Origin: Nocardioides aurantiacus
GTDB taxonomy: Bacteria; Actinomycetota; Actinomycetes; Propionibacteriales; Nocardioidaceae
Reading direction: 5' to 3'
DNA: 64,000 nucleotides
NCBI RefSeq assembly: GCF_003752505.1
Contig: NZ_RKHO01000001.1
Span: 620,001-684,000 of the forward strand
In this document: positions 48,965 through 60,376 of the stretch, piece after piece
Layout: each line of letters opens with the position of its first letter
How positions within the stretch are numbered: the first letter of the stretch is position 1
Notes under the pieces: model-generated
Told to the model about the DNA's origin: nothing
The model's database searches: none
The model's input: the letters and a program-made list of their open reading frames with translations, nothing else
Program-made: the position numbers and the translations under genes

Positions 48965-51900
48965 TCAGTACTTCTCCTCGGCGATCCCCTCGGGCTCGGC
49001 GAACGCGTCGCTGAGCAGGCCCTTGAGCTCCTCCGCGTGGCGCTTGGCCTGGCCCACGGCCGGCGAGCTGGAGGCGTCGCGCGAGATCACCTGGACCGGC
49101 AGGTCGAGCTCGGGGAACAGGTTGAGCCGCATGTGGGGCGCCGGGCCCATGTTGGCGGGCTCGTCCTGCACCCAGCGCACGTCGCGGAGGTGGGGGAAGC
49201 GGGACAGCTCGGCCTTCACCTCGTCGGTGGGGCGGGGGTAGAGCTGCTCGAGCCGCGCGATCGCCGTGGTCTTGGCGTCGCCCTGCGTCTTCTCGCGGTG
49301 CACCATCAGGTCCCACGTGATGCGGCCGCTGCACAGCAGCAGCGTCTGCACCTTGGCCGGGTCCGCCTGGGAGTCGGGGATCAGCGGCTGGAAGGTGCCG
49401 CTGGTGAACTCCTCGGGCCGCGACGCGGCCTCCTTGCGGCGCAGCATCGACTTGGGCGTGAACACGATCATCGGCCGGTGCCGGTCGCCGAGCGCGTGGC
49501 GGCGCAGCAGGTGGAAGTAGCTCGCGGGCGAGGACGGCTGGGCGACCACGAAGGCCTCGTCGGCGCCCATGGTGAGGAAGCGCTCGATGCGGGCCGAGGA
49601 GTGGTCGGGACCCTGGCCCTCGTAGCCGTGGGGCAGCAGCAGCACGACGCCGGACTGCTGGCCCCACTTGGTCTCGCCGGAGGTGATGAACTCGTCGATC
49701 ACCGTCTGGGCGCCGTTGACGAAGTCGCCGAACTGCGCCTCCCAGGCCACGAGCGCGTCGGGCCGGGCCACGGAGTAGCCGTACTCGAACCCGAGGGCGG
49801 CGTACTCCGAGAGCAGCGAGTCGTAGACGAAGAAGCTGGCCTGGTCCTCGGTGAGGTTGGACAGCGGCGTCCACTCGTGGGCGTTCTTGCGGTCGATGAT
49901 GGTCGCGAACCGGCTGGCGAAGGTGCCGCGCCGCGAGTCCTGGCCCGAGAGCCGCACCGGCCGGCCGTCCATGAGCAGCGAGCCGAAGGCGAGGATCTCG
50001 CCGGCGCCCCAGTCGATCGGGCCGTCGGTCATCGCCGCGGCACGCTTCTGCAGCTGGGGGAGCACCTTGGGGTGCACCGTGAAGCCGTCGGGCGCGCTGA
50101 CGTAGGAGTCGGAGATGCGCTTGAGGGCCTCCCGCGAGATCGCGGTGGTGTACTCCTCGTGGCTCTTCTCCGGGTAGTCCGGGACGGTGGTCCAGCTGTC
50201 GGGCGTCGAGGTGGCCTCGCGGACCTCGGTGAAGACCCGCTCGAGCTGCTGCTGGTAGTCCTTGAGGACCTGCTCGGCCTCCTCCAGCGTGATGTCGCCG
50301 CGACCGATGAGCGACTCGGTGTAGAGCTTGCGTACGGAGCGCTTCTGCTCGATCAGGTCGTACATCAGCGGCTGGGTGTACGACGGGTCGTCGCCCTCGT
50401 TGTGGCCGCGACGGCGGTAGCAGACGAGGTCGATGACGACGTCCTTGTTGAACGCCTGGCGGTACTCGAAGGCGAGCCGTGCGACGCGGATGCAGGCCTC
50501 GGGGTCGTCGCCGTTGACGTGGAAGATCGGCGCCTGCACCATCCGGGCGACGTCGGTGCAGTAGAGCGAGGAGCGCGACGCGGCGGGCGAGGTGGTGAAC
50601 CCGACCTGGTTGTTGACCACGACGTGCACCGTGCCGCCGGTGCGGTAGCCGCGCAGCTGCGAGAGGTTGAGGGTCTCGGCCACCACGCCCTGGCCGGCGA
50701 ACGCGGCGTCGCCGTGCACCAGCAGCGGCAGCACCGGGAAGGCCTCGCCCTGGTTGAGCACGTCCTGCTTGGCGCGCGCGATGCCCTCGAGCACCGGGTC
50801 GACCGCCTCGAGGTGGGAGGGGTTCGCGGCCACGGAGACCTTGACCCGGTCACCGCCGTCGCTGAGGAACTCGCCCTCGGCGCCGAGGTGGTACTTCACG
50901 TCGCCGGAGCCCTGCACCGTGCGCGGGTCGATGTTGCCCTCGAACTCGCGGAAGATCTGGCTGTAGGACTTGCCCACGATGTTGGCCAGCACGTTGAGGC
51001 GGCCGCGGTGGGCCATGCCGATGGTGACCTCGTCGAGGCCGGCCTCGGCGGCGGCCTCGCAGATCTCGTCGATCAGCGGGACGGTGGTCTCGCCGCCCTC
51101 GAGGCTGAACCGCTTCTGCCCGACGAACTTGGTCTGCAGGAAGGTCTCGAACGCCTCGGCCTGGTTGAGCTTGAGCAGGATCCGCAGCTGCTCCTCGCGC
51201 GGGGGCTTGCGGTGCGGCTGCTCGACGCGCTCCTGGATCCAGCGGCGCTGCTCGGGGTCCTGGATGTGCATGTACTCGATGCCGACGGTGCGGCAGTAGG
51301 AGTCGCGCAGGATGCCGAGGATCGAGCGCATCTTCATGAAGCGGCGCTCGCCGCCGAAGGAGCCGGTCGCGAACTCGCGGTCGAGGTCCCACAGCGTCAG
51401 GCCGTGGCTCTCGACCTCGAGGTCGGGGTGGCTGCGCTGCTTGTACTCCAGCGGGTCGGTGTCGGCCATCATGTGGCCGCGCACGCGGTAGGCGTGGATC
51501 AGCTCCAGGATGCGGGCCTGCTTGCTGATCTCGTCGTCGTGGTTGGCCGAGATGTCGTTGGACCAGCGGATCGGCTCGTAGGGGATCCGCAGCGACCGGA
51601 AGATCTCGTCGTAGAAGCCGTCCTCGCCCAGCAGCAGCTGGTGCATCCGGCGCAGGAACTCGCCGCTCTGCGCCCCCTGGATGACCCGGTGGTCGTAGGT
51701 CGAGGTCAGCGTCATGATCTTGCTGATCGCGTTGCGGGTGAGCGTCTCCTCCGAGGCCCCCTGGAAGGCCGGGGGGTACTCCATCGAGCCGACGCCGACG
51801 ATCGCGCCCTGGCCCTTCATCAGGCGCGGCACGGAGTGGTTGGTGCCGATCGTGCCCGGGTTGGTGAGGCTGATCGAGGTGCCCTGGAAGTCGGTGACGG

Positions 51901-52831
51901 CGAGCTTGCCGTTGCGGGCCTTGCGCACCAGCTCCTCGTACGCCGTCCAGAACTGCGCGAAGTCCATGTCCTCGGCGGCCTTGATGCTGGGGACCAGCAG
52001 CTGGCGGGTGCCGTCGGGCTTGGGCAGGTCGATGGCGAGCCCGAGGTTGACGTGTGCGGGCGTGACCAGGTTGGGCTTGCCGTCGACGACGTCGAAGCCG
52101 ACGTTCATCTCCGGCATCGAGCGCACCGCCTTCACCAGCGCGTAGCCGATCAGGTGGGTGAAGGAGACCTTGCCGCCCCGGGCGCGGGCGAGGTGGTTGT
52201 TGATGACGATCCGGTTGTCCCAGAGCAGCTTGACCGGGACCGAGCGCACGCTGGTGGCGGTCGGGACGGTCAGGCTCGCGTCCATGTTGGCCACGGTGCG
52301 GGCGGGGGCGCCCTTGAGCACGGTGTGGCGGGGGCCCTCGTCGACGGCGCTCTCGGCGGACTGGTCGGCCTCGGCCTTCGCGGTGCCCTTGGAGCCCGAG
52401 GAGGTGGACGCTGCCGCGGACTTCGTGCCCTGCGAGGAGCTGCGGGTGGACGAGGACGACTTCTGCTCGGACAAGGGCTGGGCCTGTTCCTTCTCGGGGG
52501 ACTGCTGCGTGCTGCCGGACTGTGCGGGCTGCTCCGGGGCCTCCGGCGCGGGAGCGGGGCGGCGCTTGGGCGCGCCCGTGGACTCCACGATGCGCTGGGC
52601 GCCGGCGGATGCGCCGTGGTGGCCGTTGCCGGAGGCGGTGCTCGCGGCGGGGGCGTCGGACTCGTGGGAGTCGGGCTCGTCGGGGGCGCCGGACCCGGAC
52701 TTGTCGAAGAAGTCCCACCAGACCCGGTCGACGCTCTCGGGGTCCTCCTCGAAGCGCTCACGCATCTCGTCGACGAGCCACTGATTGGCTCCGAACCCGG
52801 TGGGGGAGCTCTCTTCGGTCGACTCCGGCAC
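48965..52831 (-). CDS. kgd: multifunctional 2-oxoglutarate dehydrogenase / alpha-ketoglutarate decarboxylase
   Basis: The product has 1288 residues from GTG 52831. Residues 1-45 are the E1 N-terminal segment ([24 protein letters not shown]). Residues 45-165 are a Ser/Ala/Glu-rich linker where lipoyl and E3-binding domains would be. An E2-type acyltransferase domain (about 165-400) ends with [23 protein letters not shown]. The E1 ThDP domains follow, with [21 protein letters not shown] and [10 protein letters not shown]. This is the actinobacterial fusion Kgd/OdhA. It drives 2-oxoglutarate oxidation with LpdA and the E2p partner. Confidence 0.96.
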   Translation of the reverse strand: MPESTEESSPTGFGANQWLVDEMRERFEEDPESVDRVWWDFFDKSGSGAPDEPDSHESDAPAASTASGNGHHGASAGAQRIVESTGAPKRRPAPAPEAPEQPAQSGSTQQSPEKEQAQPLSEQKSSSSTRSSSQGTKSAAASTSSGSKGTAKAEADQSAESAVDEGPRHTVLKGAPARTVANMDASLTVPTATSVRSVPVKLLWDNRIVINNHLARARGGKVSFTHLIGYALVKAVRSMPEMNVGFDVVDGKPNLVTPAHVNLGLAIDLPKPDGTRQLLVPSIKAAEDMDFAQFWTAYEELVRKARNGKLAVTDFQGTSISLTNPGTIGTNHSVPRLMKGQGAIVGVGSMEYPPAFQGASEETLTRNAISKIMTLTSTYDHRVIQGAQSGEFLRRMHQLLLGEDGFYDEIFRSLRIPYEPIRWSNDISANHDDEISKQARILELIHAYRVRGHMMADTDPLEYKQRSHPDLEVESHGLTLWDLDREFATGSFGGERRFMKMRSILGILRDSYCRTVGIEYMHIQDPEQRRWIQERVEQPHRKPPREEQLRILLKLNQAEAFETFLQTKFVGQKRFSLEGGETTVPLIDEICEAAAEAGLDEVTIGMAHRGRLNVLANIVGKSYSQIFREFEGNIDPRTVQGSGDVKYHLGAEGEFLSDGGDRVKVSVAANPSHLEAVDPVLEGIARAKQDVLNQGEAFPVLPLLVHGDAAFAGQGVVAETLNLSQLRGYRTGGTVHVVVNNQVGFTTSPAASRSSLYCTDVARMVQAPIFHVNGDDPEACIRVARLAFEYRQAFNKDVVIDLVCYRRRGHNEGDDPSYTQPLMYDLIEQKRSVRKLYTESLIGRGDITLEEAEQVLKDYQQQLERVFTEVREATSTPDSWTTVPDYPEKSHEEYTTAISREALKRISDSYVSAPDGFTVHPKVLPQLQKRAAAMTDGPIDWGAGEILAFGSLLMDGRPVRLSGQDSRRGTFASRFATIIDRKNAHEWTPLSNLTEDQASFFVYDSLLSEYAALGFEYGYSVARPDALVAWEAQFGDFVNGAQTVIDEFITSGETKWGQQSGVVLLLPHGYEGQGPDHSSARIERFLTMGADEAFVVAQPSSPASYFHLLRRHALGDRHRPMIVFTPKSMLRRKEAASRPEEFTSGTFQPLIPDSQADPAKVQTLLLCSGRITWDLMVHREKTQGDAKTTAIARLEQLYPRPTDEVKAELSRFPHLRDVRWVQDEPANMGPAPHMRLNLFPELDLPVQVISRDASSSPAVGQAKRHAEELKGLLSDAFAEPEGIAEEKY

Positions 52832-52985
52832 GGCCAGTTCCGCCTCTTCCAACGCGCGTGGGTGTGAGTACCCCGACAAGGCTAGACCCCCGGCCGCGGA
52901 GCGTGGGAGGCGGATGCCCCGTGCGAGCCCGGTGAATGACTGTCCGTTTCGCACACTTTCGGGGCAATTGCGAGAATCGTGATGC

Positions 52986-53004
52986 GCATATTGTCCGGAT
53001 ATGC
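52986..53004. repeat. GCATAT-N7-ATATGC dyad in an AT-rich spot
   Basis: GCATAT (52986-52991) and ATATGC (52999-53004) form a perfect dyad around TGTCCGG, within the AT-richest stretch of the 220-base gap between divergent kgd and the CAP gene. A regulatory site is plausible. Confidence 0.4.
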
Positions 53005-53051
53005 AACTCTTGGCCCGTCCGAGACGGGGGCCGACCGGAGAAGAGACCGCG

Positions 53052-53582
53052 ATGCACACCTCAGCACACCTGCCGCACACCACGACCGCCACGGGGTCCG
53101 TACGCCGCCTGCGCACCCTGCTCGTCGGCCTGCTGGCCGCCGCCGCCGGCCTCGTCGGCGTCGTCCTGGTGCCGAGCACCGCCCACGCCGCCGCCGACAC
53201 CGCGCCGGTGGCCTCCAGCTTCGACACCCAGGTGCTGGCCGCGACCAACGCGCAGCGCAAGCGCCACGGGCTGCGGCCGCTGCGGATGACGAGCTGCCCC
53301 GACCGCTACGCGAACAGCTGGACCCGTCACCTCGCCAGCCGCGACACGATGTACCACCAGGCGCTGCGCCCGATCATGCGCAACTGCGGCCTCCGCGCCG
53401 CCGGCGAGAACCTCGCCTGGCGCGGCGGCTCCATGACCGCCACGCAGGTCGTGCGGATGTGGATGAACTCGCCCGGCCACCGCCGCAACATCCTCACCGC
53501 GCGCTACAAGTACATCGGCATCGACGCCTGGCGCTCCACCGACACCGGGCGGGTCTACGCCGGTCAGGTCTTCGGCGGCTGA
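53052..53582 (+). CDS. secreted CAP/SCP-domain protein
   Basis: From ATG 53052 the product has 176 residues: a Sec signal peptide with Arg-rich start, hydrophobic core ([18 protein letters not shown]) and cleavage after STAHA (about residue 46). The mature CAP domain has [25 protein letters not shown] and [21 protein letters not shown], with the metal-site His and Glu. It is extracellular with unknown substrate. An upstream ATG (53001) is in frame but has no signal for translation. Confidence 0.88.
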   Translation: MHTSAHLPHTTTATGSVRRLRTLLVGLLAAAAGLVGVVLVPSTAHAAADTAPVASSFDTQVLAATNAQRKRHGLRPLRMTSCPDRYANSWTRHLASRDTMYHQALRPIMRNCGLRAAGENLAWRGGSMTATQVVRMWMNSPGHRRNILTARYKYIGIDAWRSTDTGRVYAGQVFGG

Positions 53583-53597
53583 GCCGCCGGGTCGTGC

Positions 53598-53673
53598 TGG
53601 TGCCTCCGGCAGGATTCGAACCTGCGACACCTGGTACCGGAAACCAGTGCTCTATCCCCTGAGCTACGGAGGC
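53598..53673 (-). tRNA. tRNA-Arg (anticodon CCG)
   Basis: The 76-base minus-strand gene folds as a full cloverleaf: acceptor GCCTCCG with CGGAGGC, anticodon stem CTGGT/ACCAG and loop TTCCGGT (anticodon CCG, reads CGG), T-arm with GGTTCGAATCC. The 3' CCA is encoded (53600-53598). It sits divergent from, and 83 bases from, argS. Confidence 0.95.
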
Positions 53674-53744
53674 GGGAGTGCCTCGCGGCACGAGCCCGAA
53701 CAGTACCGGCCGATGCTCCCGGGCCGCCAACCGGTGCCCGCCGA

Positions 53745-53759
53745 TACGCTGGGTCGGTG
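53745..53759 (+). promoter_or_regulatory. leaderless promoter of argS
   Basis: TACGCT (53745-53750) is 6 bases before GTG 53757. Confidence 0.5.
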
Positions 53760-55412
53760 ACCCCCGCTCAGCTGTCCGCGACCGTCGTCGCCGCCCTCGC
53801 CTCCCTGGTGGAGGGGGGCTCGCTCACCCTCCCCGACGGGGTGCCGACCGAGGTCACCGTCGAGCGTCCGCGTCAGCGCAGCCACGGCGACTACGCCACC
53901 AACGTCGCGCTGCAGCTGGCCAAGAAGGCGGGCACCAACCCCCGGGCGCTGGCCGAGCAGCTCGCCGAGCGGCTCCGGGCCGCCGACGGCATCGGCGCGG
54001 TGGACGTCGCCGGGCCGGGCTTCCTCAACATCACCGTCGAGGCCGGCGCCCAGGGCCAGGTCGCGGCCGACGTCGTGGCCGCCGGGACGGCGTACGGCAG
54101 CACCGAGGCGTTCGCGGGCGAGCAGATCAACCTCGAGTTCGTCTCGGCCAACCCCACGGGCCCGATCCACATCGGCGGGGTCCGCTGGGCCGCCGTCGGC
54201 GACGCCCTCGGCCGGATCTTCACGATGACCGGTGCGCGGGTCAGCCGGGAGTACTACTTCAACGACCACGGCGGCCAGATCGACCGCTTCAGCGGCTCGC
54301 TGCTCGCCGCGGCGCACGGCCGTCCGACGCCCGAGGACGGCTACGGCGGGGCCTACGTCGACGACATCGCCCGCGCCGTCGTGGCACAGCGTCCCGACGT
54401 GCTCTCGCTGCCCGACGACGAGGCCCAGGAGGTCTTCCGGGCCGTCGGGGTGGACCTGATGTTCACCGAGATCAAGCAGAGCCTGCACGACTTCGGGGTC
54501 GACTTCGACGTCTACTTCCACGAGGACGACCTGCACCGCTCGGGCGCCGTGGACAAGGCGGTCACGCGGCTGACCGAGCTCGGCAACACCTACGAGCAGG
54601 ACGGCGCGACCTGGCTGCGCACCGAGCAGTTCGGCGACGACAAGGACCGCGTGGTCATCAAGTCCGACGGCCAGGGCTCCTACCTGTCCGGCGACCTCGC
54701 CTACTACCTCGACAAGCGCAGCCGCGGCTTCGACCGCTGCTTCATCATGCTCGGCGCCGACCACCACGGCTACGTCGGCCGGATGATGGCGATGTGCGCC
54801 GCGTTCGGCGACACCCCCGGCGTCAACCTGGAGATCCTGATCGGCCAGATGGTCAACCTGGTACGCGACGGCCAGCCGCTCCGGATGTCCAAGCGCGCCG
54901 GGACCGTGGTGACCATCGACGACCTCGTCGAGGCCATCGGCGTGGACGCGGCCCGCTACGCGCTGGCCCGCTACTCCACCGACTCCAACATCGACCTCGA
55001 CCTCGACCTGTGGGCCAGCCGGTCCAACGACAACCCGGTCTTCACGGTGCAGTACGCCCACGCCCGGGTCTCCAGCCTGCTGCGCAACGCCGCCGACCTC
55101 GGGGTCGTCGCCGCCTCCCACCCCGACCTGCTGGTCCACGAGAAGGAGGGCGAGCTGCTGCGGGCGCTCGCCGAGTTCCCGCGCGTGGTCACCAGCGCGG
55201 CCGAGCTGCGGCACCCGCACCGGGTGGCGCGCTACCTCGAGCAGCTCGCCGGCACCTACCACCGGTTCTACGACAACTGCCGGGTGCTCCCGATGGGGGA
55301 CGAGCCGGCGGGCGAGCTGCACGCGGCCCGCCTGCTGCTGGTCGACGCGACCCGTGTGGTGCTCGCCAACGGCCTCGGCCTGCTCGGCGTCTCCGCGCCC
55401 GAGCGGATGTGA
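53757..55412 (+). CDS. argS: arginyl-tRNA synthetase
   Basis: The product has 551 residues. An N-terminal Arg-tRNA-synth domain with [21 protein letters not shown] is followed by the class I signature [22 protein letters not shown] (HIGG form of HIGH), the KMSKS-like [15 protein letters not shown] and a DALR anticodon-binding domain ending GVSAPERM. It charges tRNA-Arg. It heads argS-lysA-hom-thrC-thrB-rho, the order seen in mycobacteria. Confidence 0.97.
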   Translation: MTPAQLSATVVAALASLVEGGSLTLPDGVPTEVTVERPRQRSHGDYATNVALQLAKKAGTNPRALAEQLAERLRAADGIGAVDVAGPGFLNITVEAGAQGQVAADVVAAGTAYGSTEAFAGEQINLEFVSANPTGPIHIGGVRWAAVGDALGRIFTMTGARVSREYYFNDHGGQIDRFSGSLLAAAHGRPTPEDGYGGAYVDDIARAVVAQRPDVLSLPDDEAQEVFRAVGVDLMFTEIKQSLHDFGVDFDVYFHEDDLHRSGAVDKAVTRLTELGNTYEQDGATWLRTEQFGDDKDRVVIKSDGQGSYLSGDLAYYLDKRSRGFDRCFIMLGADHHGYVGRMMAMCAAFGDTPGVNLEILIGQMVNLVRDGQPLRMSKRAGTVVTIDDLVEAIGVDAARYALARYSTDSNIDLDLDLWASRSNDNPVFTVQYAHARVSSLLRNAADLGVVAASHPDLLVHEKEGELLRALAEFPRVVTSAAELRHPHRVARYLEQLAGTYHRFYDNCRVLPMGDEPAGELHAARLLLVDATRVVLANGLGLLGVSAPERM

Positions 55413-55419
55413 GCGGGTC

Positions 55420-56814
55420 GTGAGGGCGCACGAGGCCGGCTGGGCCCACGCGGCGGTGTCGGTCCGGGGACCCGCGTGGCTGCGCGACCCCGCGGACGTC
55501 AACGCGCTGGTGCCGCGGCTGTGGTCGCGCACCGCGCGCAAGGTCGACGGCGTGCTCGAGGTGGGCGGCGTACGGCTGCCCGACCTCGTCGCCCAGCACG
55601 GCTCGGCAGCGTACGTCCTGGACGAGGAGGACTTCCGCAGCCGTGCCCGCGACTTCCGCGACGGCTTCTCCGGCTTCGACGTCTACTACGCCGGCAAGGC
55701 GTTCCTGTGCACCGAGGTGGCCCGCTGGGTCGACCAGGAGGGGCTGCACCTCGACGTGTGCACCGCCGGCGAGCTCGCGGTGGCCGAGCGCGCCGGGTTC
55801 CCGATGGACCGGGTCGAGCTGCACGGCAACAACAAGTCGCCCCACGAGCTGCGGCGGGCCCTGGAGCTGCAGGTGGGGCGCATCGTCGTGGACTCCTTCC
55901 ACGAGATCACCCGGCTGGCCGACCTGGCCGCCGAGACCGGGATGACCGCCCGCGTCATGGTGCGGGTCACCCCCGGCGTGGAGGCCCACACCCACGAGTA
56001 CATCGCCACCGCCCACGAGGACCAGAAGTTCGGGTTCTCCATCAGCAGCGGCGACGCGATGGCCGCCGTGCGGGCGATCCGGGAGACCCCGGGCCTGGAG
56101 CTGCGCGGGCTGCACTCCCACATCGGCTCGCAGATCTTCGACACCTCCGGCTTCGAGGTCGCGGCCCGGCGGGTGCTCGCCCTGCACCGCCAGGTCGCCG
56201 AGGAGACCGGGGTGCAGCTGCCCGAGCTCGACCTCGGCGGCGGCTTCGGCATCGCCTACACCACCCAGGACGACCCGGCCGACGCGGCGTCGCTGGCCGC
56301 CGAGATCCGCACGATCGTCACCGAGGAGTGCGCGGCGCGGGGGCTGGAGGTGCCGCGGCTCTCCGTCGAGCCCGGTCGCGCGATCGTCGGGCCCTCGATG
56401 TGCACCGTCTACGAGGTCGGCACCGTCAAGGCCGTCGAGCTCGACGGGGGAGCGGTCCGCACCTACGTGTCCGTCGACGGCGGGATGAGCGACAACATCC
56501 GCACCGCGCTCTACGACGCGGACTACTCCTGCACCCTGGCCAGCCGACGCTCCGACGCCCCGGTGCTGCTCAGCCGGCTGGTCGGCAAGCACTGCGAGGC
56601 CGGCGACATCGTGGTCAAGGACGAGTTCCTCCCGGGCGACCTCGCCCCGGGCGACCTGGTCGCGGTGCCCGGCACGGGCGCCTACTGCCGGTCGATGGCC
56701 AGCAACTACAACCACGTGCCGCGCCCGGCCGTGGTCGCGGTGCGGGACGGCGTCGCGCGGGTCGTCGTACGCCGGGAGACGCTGGAGGACCTCCTCCTCA
56801 CCGACGTCGGCTGA
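55420..56814 (+). CDS. lysA: diaminopimelate decarboxylase
   Basis: The product has 464 residues. PLP-Lys93 is in YYAGKAFLC; HSHIGSQI, the Gly-rich LDLGGGFGIAY, EPGRAIVG and the active-site Cys in GAYCRSMASNYN complete the alanine-racemase-like fold. It makes L-lysine from meso-DAP. GTG 55420 is chosen 7 bases after the argS stop. A hairpin follows the stop codon. Confidence 0.96.
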   Translation: MRAHEAGWAHAAVSVRGPAWLRDPADVNALVPRLWSRTARKVDGVLEVGGVRLPDLVAQHGSAAYVLDEEDFRSRARDFRDGFSGFDVYYAGKAFLCTEVARWVDQEGLHLDVCTAGELAVAERAGFPMDRVELHGNNKSPHELRRALELQVGRIVVDSFHEITRLADLAAETGMTARVMVRVTPGVEAHTHEYIATAHEDQKFGFSISSGDAMAAVRAIRETPGLELRGLHSHIGSQIFDTSGFEVAARRVLALHRQVAEETGVQLPELDLGGGFGIAYTTQDDPADAASLAAEIRTIVTEECAARGLEVPRLSVEPGRAIVGPSMCTVYEVGTVKAVELDGGAVRTYVSVDGGMSDNIRTALYDADYSCTLASRRSDAPVLLSRLVGKHCEAGDIVVKDEFLPGDLAPGDLVAVPGTGAYCRSMASNYNHVPRPAVVAVRDGVARVVVRRETLEDLLLTDVG

Positions 56815-56834
56815 GGTCCGGCTTCCCTCGGGCT

Positions 56835-56855
56835 CCCCGGCGTTCTCCGCCGGGG
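56835..56855 (+). terminator. hairpin between lysA and hom
   Basis: CCCCGGCG (56835-56842) pairs with CGCCGGGG (56848-56855) around TTCTC, 20 bases after the lysA stop. It may terminate or attenuate read-through into hom. Confidence 0.45.
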
Positions 56856-56971
56856 AAGCGCCCTGGCGCAGCAGCACGACCTCCGGTGCAGCGGGCCGGC
56901 GTCGGCGTGGCCCGGACCAGCAGGCGGATGGATTGGGGTCCACGGGTCGGACGGTGGGAGGATGTGCGGCG

Positions 56972-58306
56972 ATGAACGAGCACCCAGCACCTCACCCGCG
57001 TCCCGACGCGCCCGCCGTCAAGGTGGCGCTGCTCGGCTGCGGCGTCGTCGGCTCCCAGGTCGCCCGGCTGCTGCACGAGCAGGCCGACGACCTGACCGCC
57101 CGCGTCGGCGCCCGCGTGGAGCTCGTCGGGGTGGCCGTGCGCCGTCTCGGCCTGACCCGTGACGTCGAGCTCCCCGAGGACCTGTTCACCACCGACGCCC
57201 ACGCCCTGGTCACCCGCGAGGACGTCGACGTCGTGGTCGAGCTGATCGGCGGCATCGAGCCCGCCCGCAGCCTGATCCTGGCCGCGCTCGAGCACGGTGC
57301 CAGCGTGGTCTCGGCCAACAAGGCGCTGCTCGCCGAGGACGGCAGCACGCTGTTCGAGGCCGCCGAGCGCGCTCACCGCGACCTCTACTACGAGGCCGCC
57401 GTCGCCGGGGCGATCCCGATCCTGCGGCCGCTGCGCGAGTCGCTGGCCGGTGACCAGGTCACCCGGGTCCTCGGCATCGTCAACGGCACCACCAACTTCG
57501 TGCTCGACCGCATGGACAGCTCCGGCGCCGGCTTCGACGAGGCGCTCCAGGAGGCGCAGGACCTGGGGTACGCCGAGGCCGACCCGACCGCCGACGTCGA
57601 GGGCTTCGACGCCGCCGCCAAGGCCGCCATCCTGGCCAGCCTGGCCTTCCACACCCGCGTGACCGCCGCCGACGTCCACCGCGAGGGCATCGCCGAGGTG
57701 ACCGCCTCCGACGTGGCCTCGGCCGCCGAGATGGGCTGCGTGGTCAAGCTGCTCGCGATCTGCGCCGTCCAGGACGGCCCCGACGGCCCGTCGGTCTCGG
57801 CCCGCGTGCACCCCGCGATGATCCCGCGCAGCCACCCGCTGGCCAGCGTCCGCGAGGCCTACAACGCGGTCTTCGTCGAGAGCGAGGCCGCCGGCCAGCT
57901 GATGTTCTACGGCCCCGGGGCGGGCGGCTCGCCGACGGCCAGTGCCGTCATGGGCGACCTCGTCACGGTCGCGCGCAACCGGCTCTCCGACGTGCGCGGC
58001 GCCGGCGAGTCGTCGTACGCCGACCTGCCGGTGCTCCCGATGGGCAGCACCGAGACCCGCTACCACGTGCAGATCGACGTCGACGACAAGGCGGGCGTGC
58101 TCGCGGCGGTGGCCCAGGCCTTCGCCGAGCACGGCGTCTCGATCCAGACCGTCCGCCAGGAGGGCCGCGGCGACGACGCCCAGCTCGTCGTCGTCTCCCA
58201 CCGGGCCAGCGACGCCGACCTGGCGGCGACCGTGGAGACGTTGCGCGGGATGGCCAACGTCCGCGACGTCTCCTCGGTGATGCGCGTGGAGGGGGAGGCG
58301 GAGTGA
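56972..58306 (+). CDS. hom: homoserine dehydrogenase
   Basis: The product has 444 residues. NAD-binding [15 protein letters not shown], catalytic domain with [11 protein letters not shown] and [17 protein letters not shown] (catalytic Asp/Lys), and a C-terminal ACT domain ([20 protein letters not shown]) that usually gives threonine feedback control. GGGAGGA lies 9 bases before the ATG. Overlaps thrC by 4 bases. Confidence 0.97.
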   Translation: MNEHPAPHPRPDAPAVKVALLGCGVVGSQVARLLHEQADDLTARVGARVELVGVAVRRLGLTRDVELPEDLFTTDAHALVTREDVDVVVELIGGIEPARSLILAALEHGASVVSANKALLAEDGSTLFEAAERAHRDLYYEAAVAGAIPILRPLRESLAGDQVTRVLGIVNGTTNFVLDRMDSSGAGFDEALQEAQDLGYAEADPTADVEGFDAAAKAAILASLAFHTRVTAADVHREGIAEVTASDVASAAEMGCVVKLLAICAVQDGPDGPSVSARVHPAMIPRSHPLASVREAYNAVFVESEAAGQLMFYGPGAGGSPTASAVMGDLVTVARNRLSDVRGAGESSYADLPVLPMGSTETRYHVQIDVDDKAGVLAAVAQAFAEHGVSIQTVRQEGRGDDAQLVVVSHRASDADLAATVETLRGMANVRDVSSVMRVEGEAE

Positions 58307-59445
58307 GCGCCACGACGACCGGCACGCCCGCCGCGACCGGCCCCGGCGGCGAGACCCGCGTGGGCGCGGCGACCCCCGGCGTCTCGCGGCAGTGGCGCGG
58401 CGTCATCGAGGAGTACCGCCACCGCCTCGACATCCCCGCGAACACCCCCACCATCACGCTCCGCGAGGGCGGCACCCCGATGGTGGAGTCCGCGTGGCTC
58501 TCGGAGGTCACCGGCGCCGAGGTGTGGCTCAAGGTCGAGGGCGACAACCCGACCGGCTCCTTCAAGGACCGCGGGATGACCGTCGCGCTGTCCGTCGCCG
58601 TCGGGGAGGGCGCCGAGGCGGTGGTGTGCGCCTCGACCGGCAACACCTCCGCGTCCATGGCGGCGTACGCCGCACGGGCCGGCATCAAGCCGCTCGTGCT
58701 GGTGCCGCAGGGCAAGATCTCGGCCGGCAAGCTCGCGCAGGCCATCGTGCACGGCGCCCAGGTGATCATGGTCCGCGGCAACTTCGACGACTGCCTGCGG
58801 CTCTCCCGCGGGCTGGCCGACCACTACCCGGTCGCGCTGGTCAACTCGGTCAACCCGATGCGGCTGCAGGGGCAGAAGACGGCCTCCTTCGAGGTCGTCG
58901 ACGTCCTCGGGGACGCCCCCGACGTGCACGTGCTCCCGACGGGCAACGCGGGCAACGTCTCGGCGTACTGGCTGGGCTACACCGAGGCCCACCGGGCCGG
59001 CGAGACCCTCAAGCTGCCGGTGATGCGGGGCTGGCAGGCGGCGGGTGCCGCCCCGCTCGTCCACGGCGCGCCGGTGGCCGACCCCGAGACGGTGGCCTCG
59101 GCCATCCGCATCGGCAACCCCGCCTCCTGGGACCTGGCCGTCGACGCGGCCCGCTCCTCGGGTGGCCGCTTCCGCGACGTCACCGACGAGCAGATCCTCC
59201 ACGCCCAGCGCGAGCTGGCCCGGCGCGAGGGCGTCTTCGTCGAGCCGGCCTCGGCCGCCGGCGTGGCGGGACTGCTCCTCGAGGCCTCCGAGGGCGTGCG
59301 CTACGACGACCAGCGGGTCGTGGTCACGGTGACCGGCCACGGGCTGAAGGACATCGACACCGCGCTGTCGACCTTCACCGACCTCGTCGACACCGTGTGC
59401 GACGCCGACGTCGAGTCGGCCGCCGGTGCGGCGGGCCTCGCCTGA
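58303..59445 (+). CDS. thrC: threonine synthase
   Basis: The product has 380 residues. PLP-Lys88 is in [30 protein letters not shown] and [16 protein letters not shown] are phosphate-binding loops. A 30-residue Ala/Gly/Thr-rich N-terminus precedes the fold. It converts phosphohomoserine to threonine. GTG start inside hom. Confidence 0.97.
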   Translation: MSATTTGTPAATGPGGETRVGAATPGVSRQWRGVIEEYRHRLDIPANTPTITLREGGTPMVESAWLSEVTGAEVWLKVEGDNPTGSFKDRGMTVALSVAVGEGAEAVVCASTGNTSASMAAYAARAGIKPLVLVPQGKISAGKLAQAIVHGAQVIMVRGNFDDCLRLSRGLADHYPVALVNSVNPMRLQGQKTASFEVVDVLGDAPDVHVLPTGNAGNVSAYWLGYTEAHRAGETLKLPVMRGWQAAGAAPLVHGAPVADPETVASAIRIGNPASWDLAVDAARSSGGRFRDVTDEQILHAQRELARREGVFVEPASAAGVAGLLLEASEGVRYDDQRVVVTVTGHGLKDIDTALSTFTDLVDTVCDADVESAAGAAGLA

Positions 59446-59446
59446 G

Positions 59447-60376
59447 GTGGCGACCGCCGACCAGCTCGTGAGCGGCTGGGTGACGGGTCCCGTCACCGTC
59501 GAGGTGCCCGCCACCAGCGCCAACCTGGGTCCCGGCTACGACTGCCTCGGCCTGGCCCTGGAGCTGGTCGACACCCTGGAGGCCGAGGTGCGGCCCGCGG
59601 GCCTCGCGATCGAGGTCGCGGGCGAGGGGGCCGAGGAGGTCCCGCGCGACGAGCGGCACCTCGTGGTGCGCTCGATGCAGGTCGCGTTCAGCGCGCTCGA
59701 CGGCCCGCCGCCGGGGCTGTGGCTGCGCTGCACCAACCGGATCCCGCACAGCCGCGGCATGGGGTCGTCCTCGGCCGCCATCGTCGGGGGCCTCGTGCTC
59801 GCTCGGGCGCTCGTCGCCGACGGCGCGGCCCGGCTCGACGACGCCGCCCTGCTGGCGCTGGCCAACCGCATCGAGGGCCACCCCGACAACGTCGCCCCCG
59901 CCCTGCTCGGCGGCTTCGTGGTCTCCGGCCAGGCCGGCGAGGTCGTCTGGGCGCAGCGTGTCGACCTCGACCCGCGGGTGCGGGCGGTGGTCGCCGTCCC
60001 GCCGTACGCTGTCGCGACCGCGGTCGCCCGGGGCCTCCTGCCCGAGGTGGTGCCGCACGCCGACGCCGCGGCCAACGCCGGGCGGGCGGCGCTGCTCGTC
60101 GCGGCCCTGGCGGGGGAGCCGTCGCTGCTGCTCCGCGCCACCGAGGACTTCCTGCACCAGCAGCAGCGGACCCCGGCGATGCCGGAGACGCTCGCGGTCG
60201 TCGGCGCGCTGCGCGGCGCCGGGGTCCCGGCGGTCGTCTCGGGCGCCGGCCCCACGGTGCTGGCCTTCGTGGTCGACCAGGACGGGGTGCCTGACGCCGT
60301 CGCCGCGCACCTGCCCACGGGCTGGCGGGTGCTCCCGCAGGCCGTCGGTGGCCCCGGAGCCCGCGTGCTAGCGTGA
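59447..60376 (+). CDS. thrB: homoserine kinase
   Basis: The product has 309 residues, GHMP kinase family: VPATSANLGPGYDCLGLAL, IPHSRGMGSSSAAIVGGL (ATP loop) and SGAGPTVLAF. It phosphorylates homoserine for thrC. It starts 1 base after the thrC stop. A small hairpin overlaps its stop codon. Confidence 0.96.
   Translation: MATADQLVSGWVTGPVTVEVPATSANLGPGYDCLGLALELVDTLEAEVRPAGLAIEVAGEGAEEVPRDERHLVVRSMQVAFSALDGPPPGLWLRCTNRIPHSRGMGSSSAAIVGGLVLARALVADGAARLDDAALLALANRIEGHPDNVAPALLGGFVVSGQAGEVVWAQRVDLDPRVRAVVAVPPYAVATAVARGLLPEVVPHADAAANAGRAALLVAALAGEPSLLLRATEDFLHQQQRTPAMPETLAVVGALRGAGVPAVVSGAGPTVLAFVVDQDGVPDAVAAHLPTGWRVLPQAVGGPGARVLA

Noticed and set aside
48749-52867. A 1372-codon open frame on the plus strand opposite kgd
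   Set aside because: It is antisense to a clear kgd gene. Its translation is a Val/Gly/Leu/Arg/Asp-rich string without motifs, the usual mirror of GC-rich codons.
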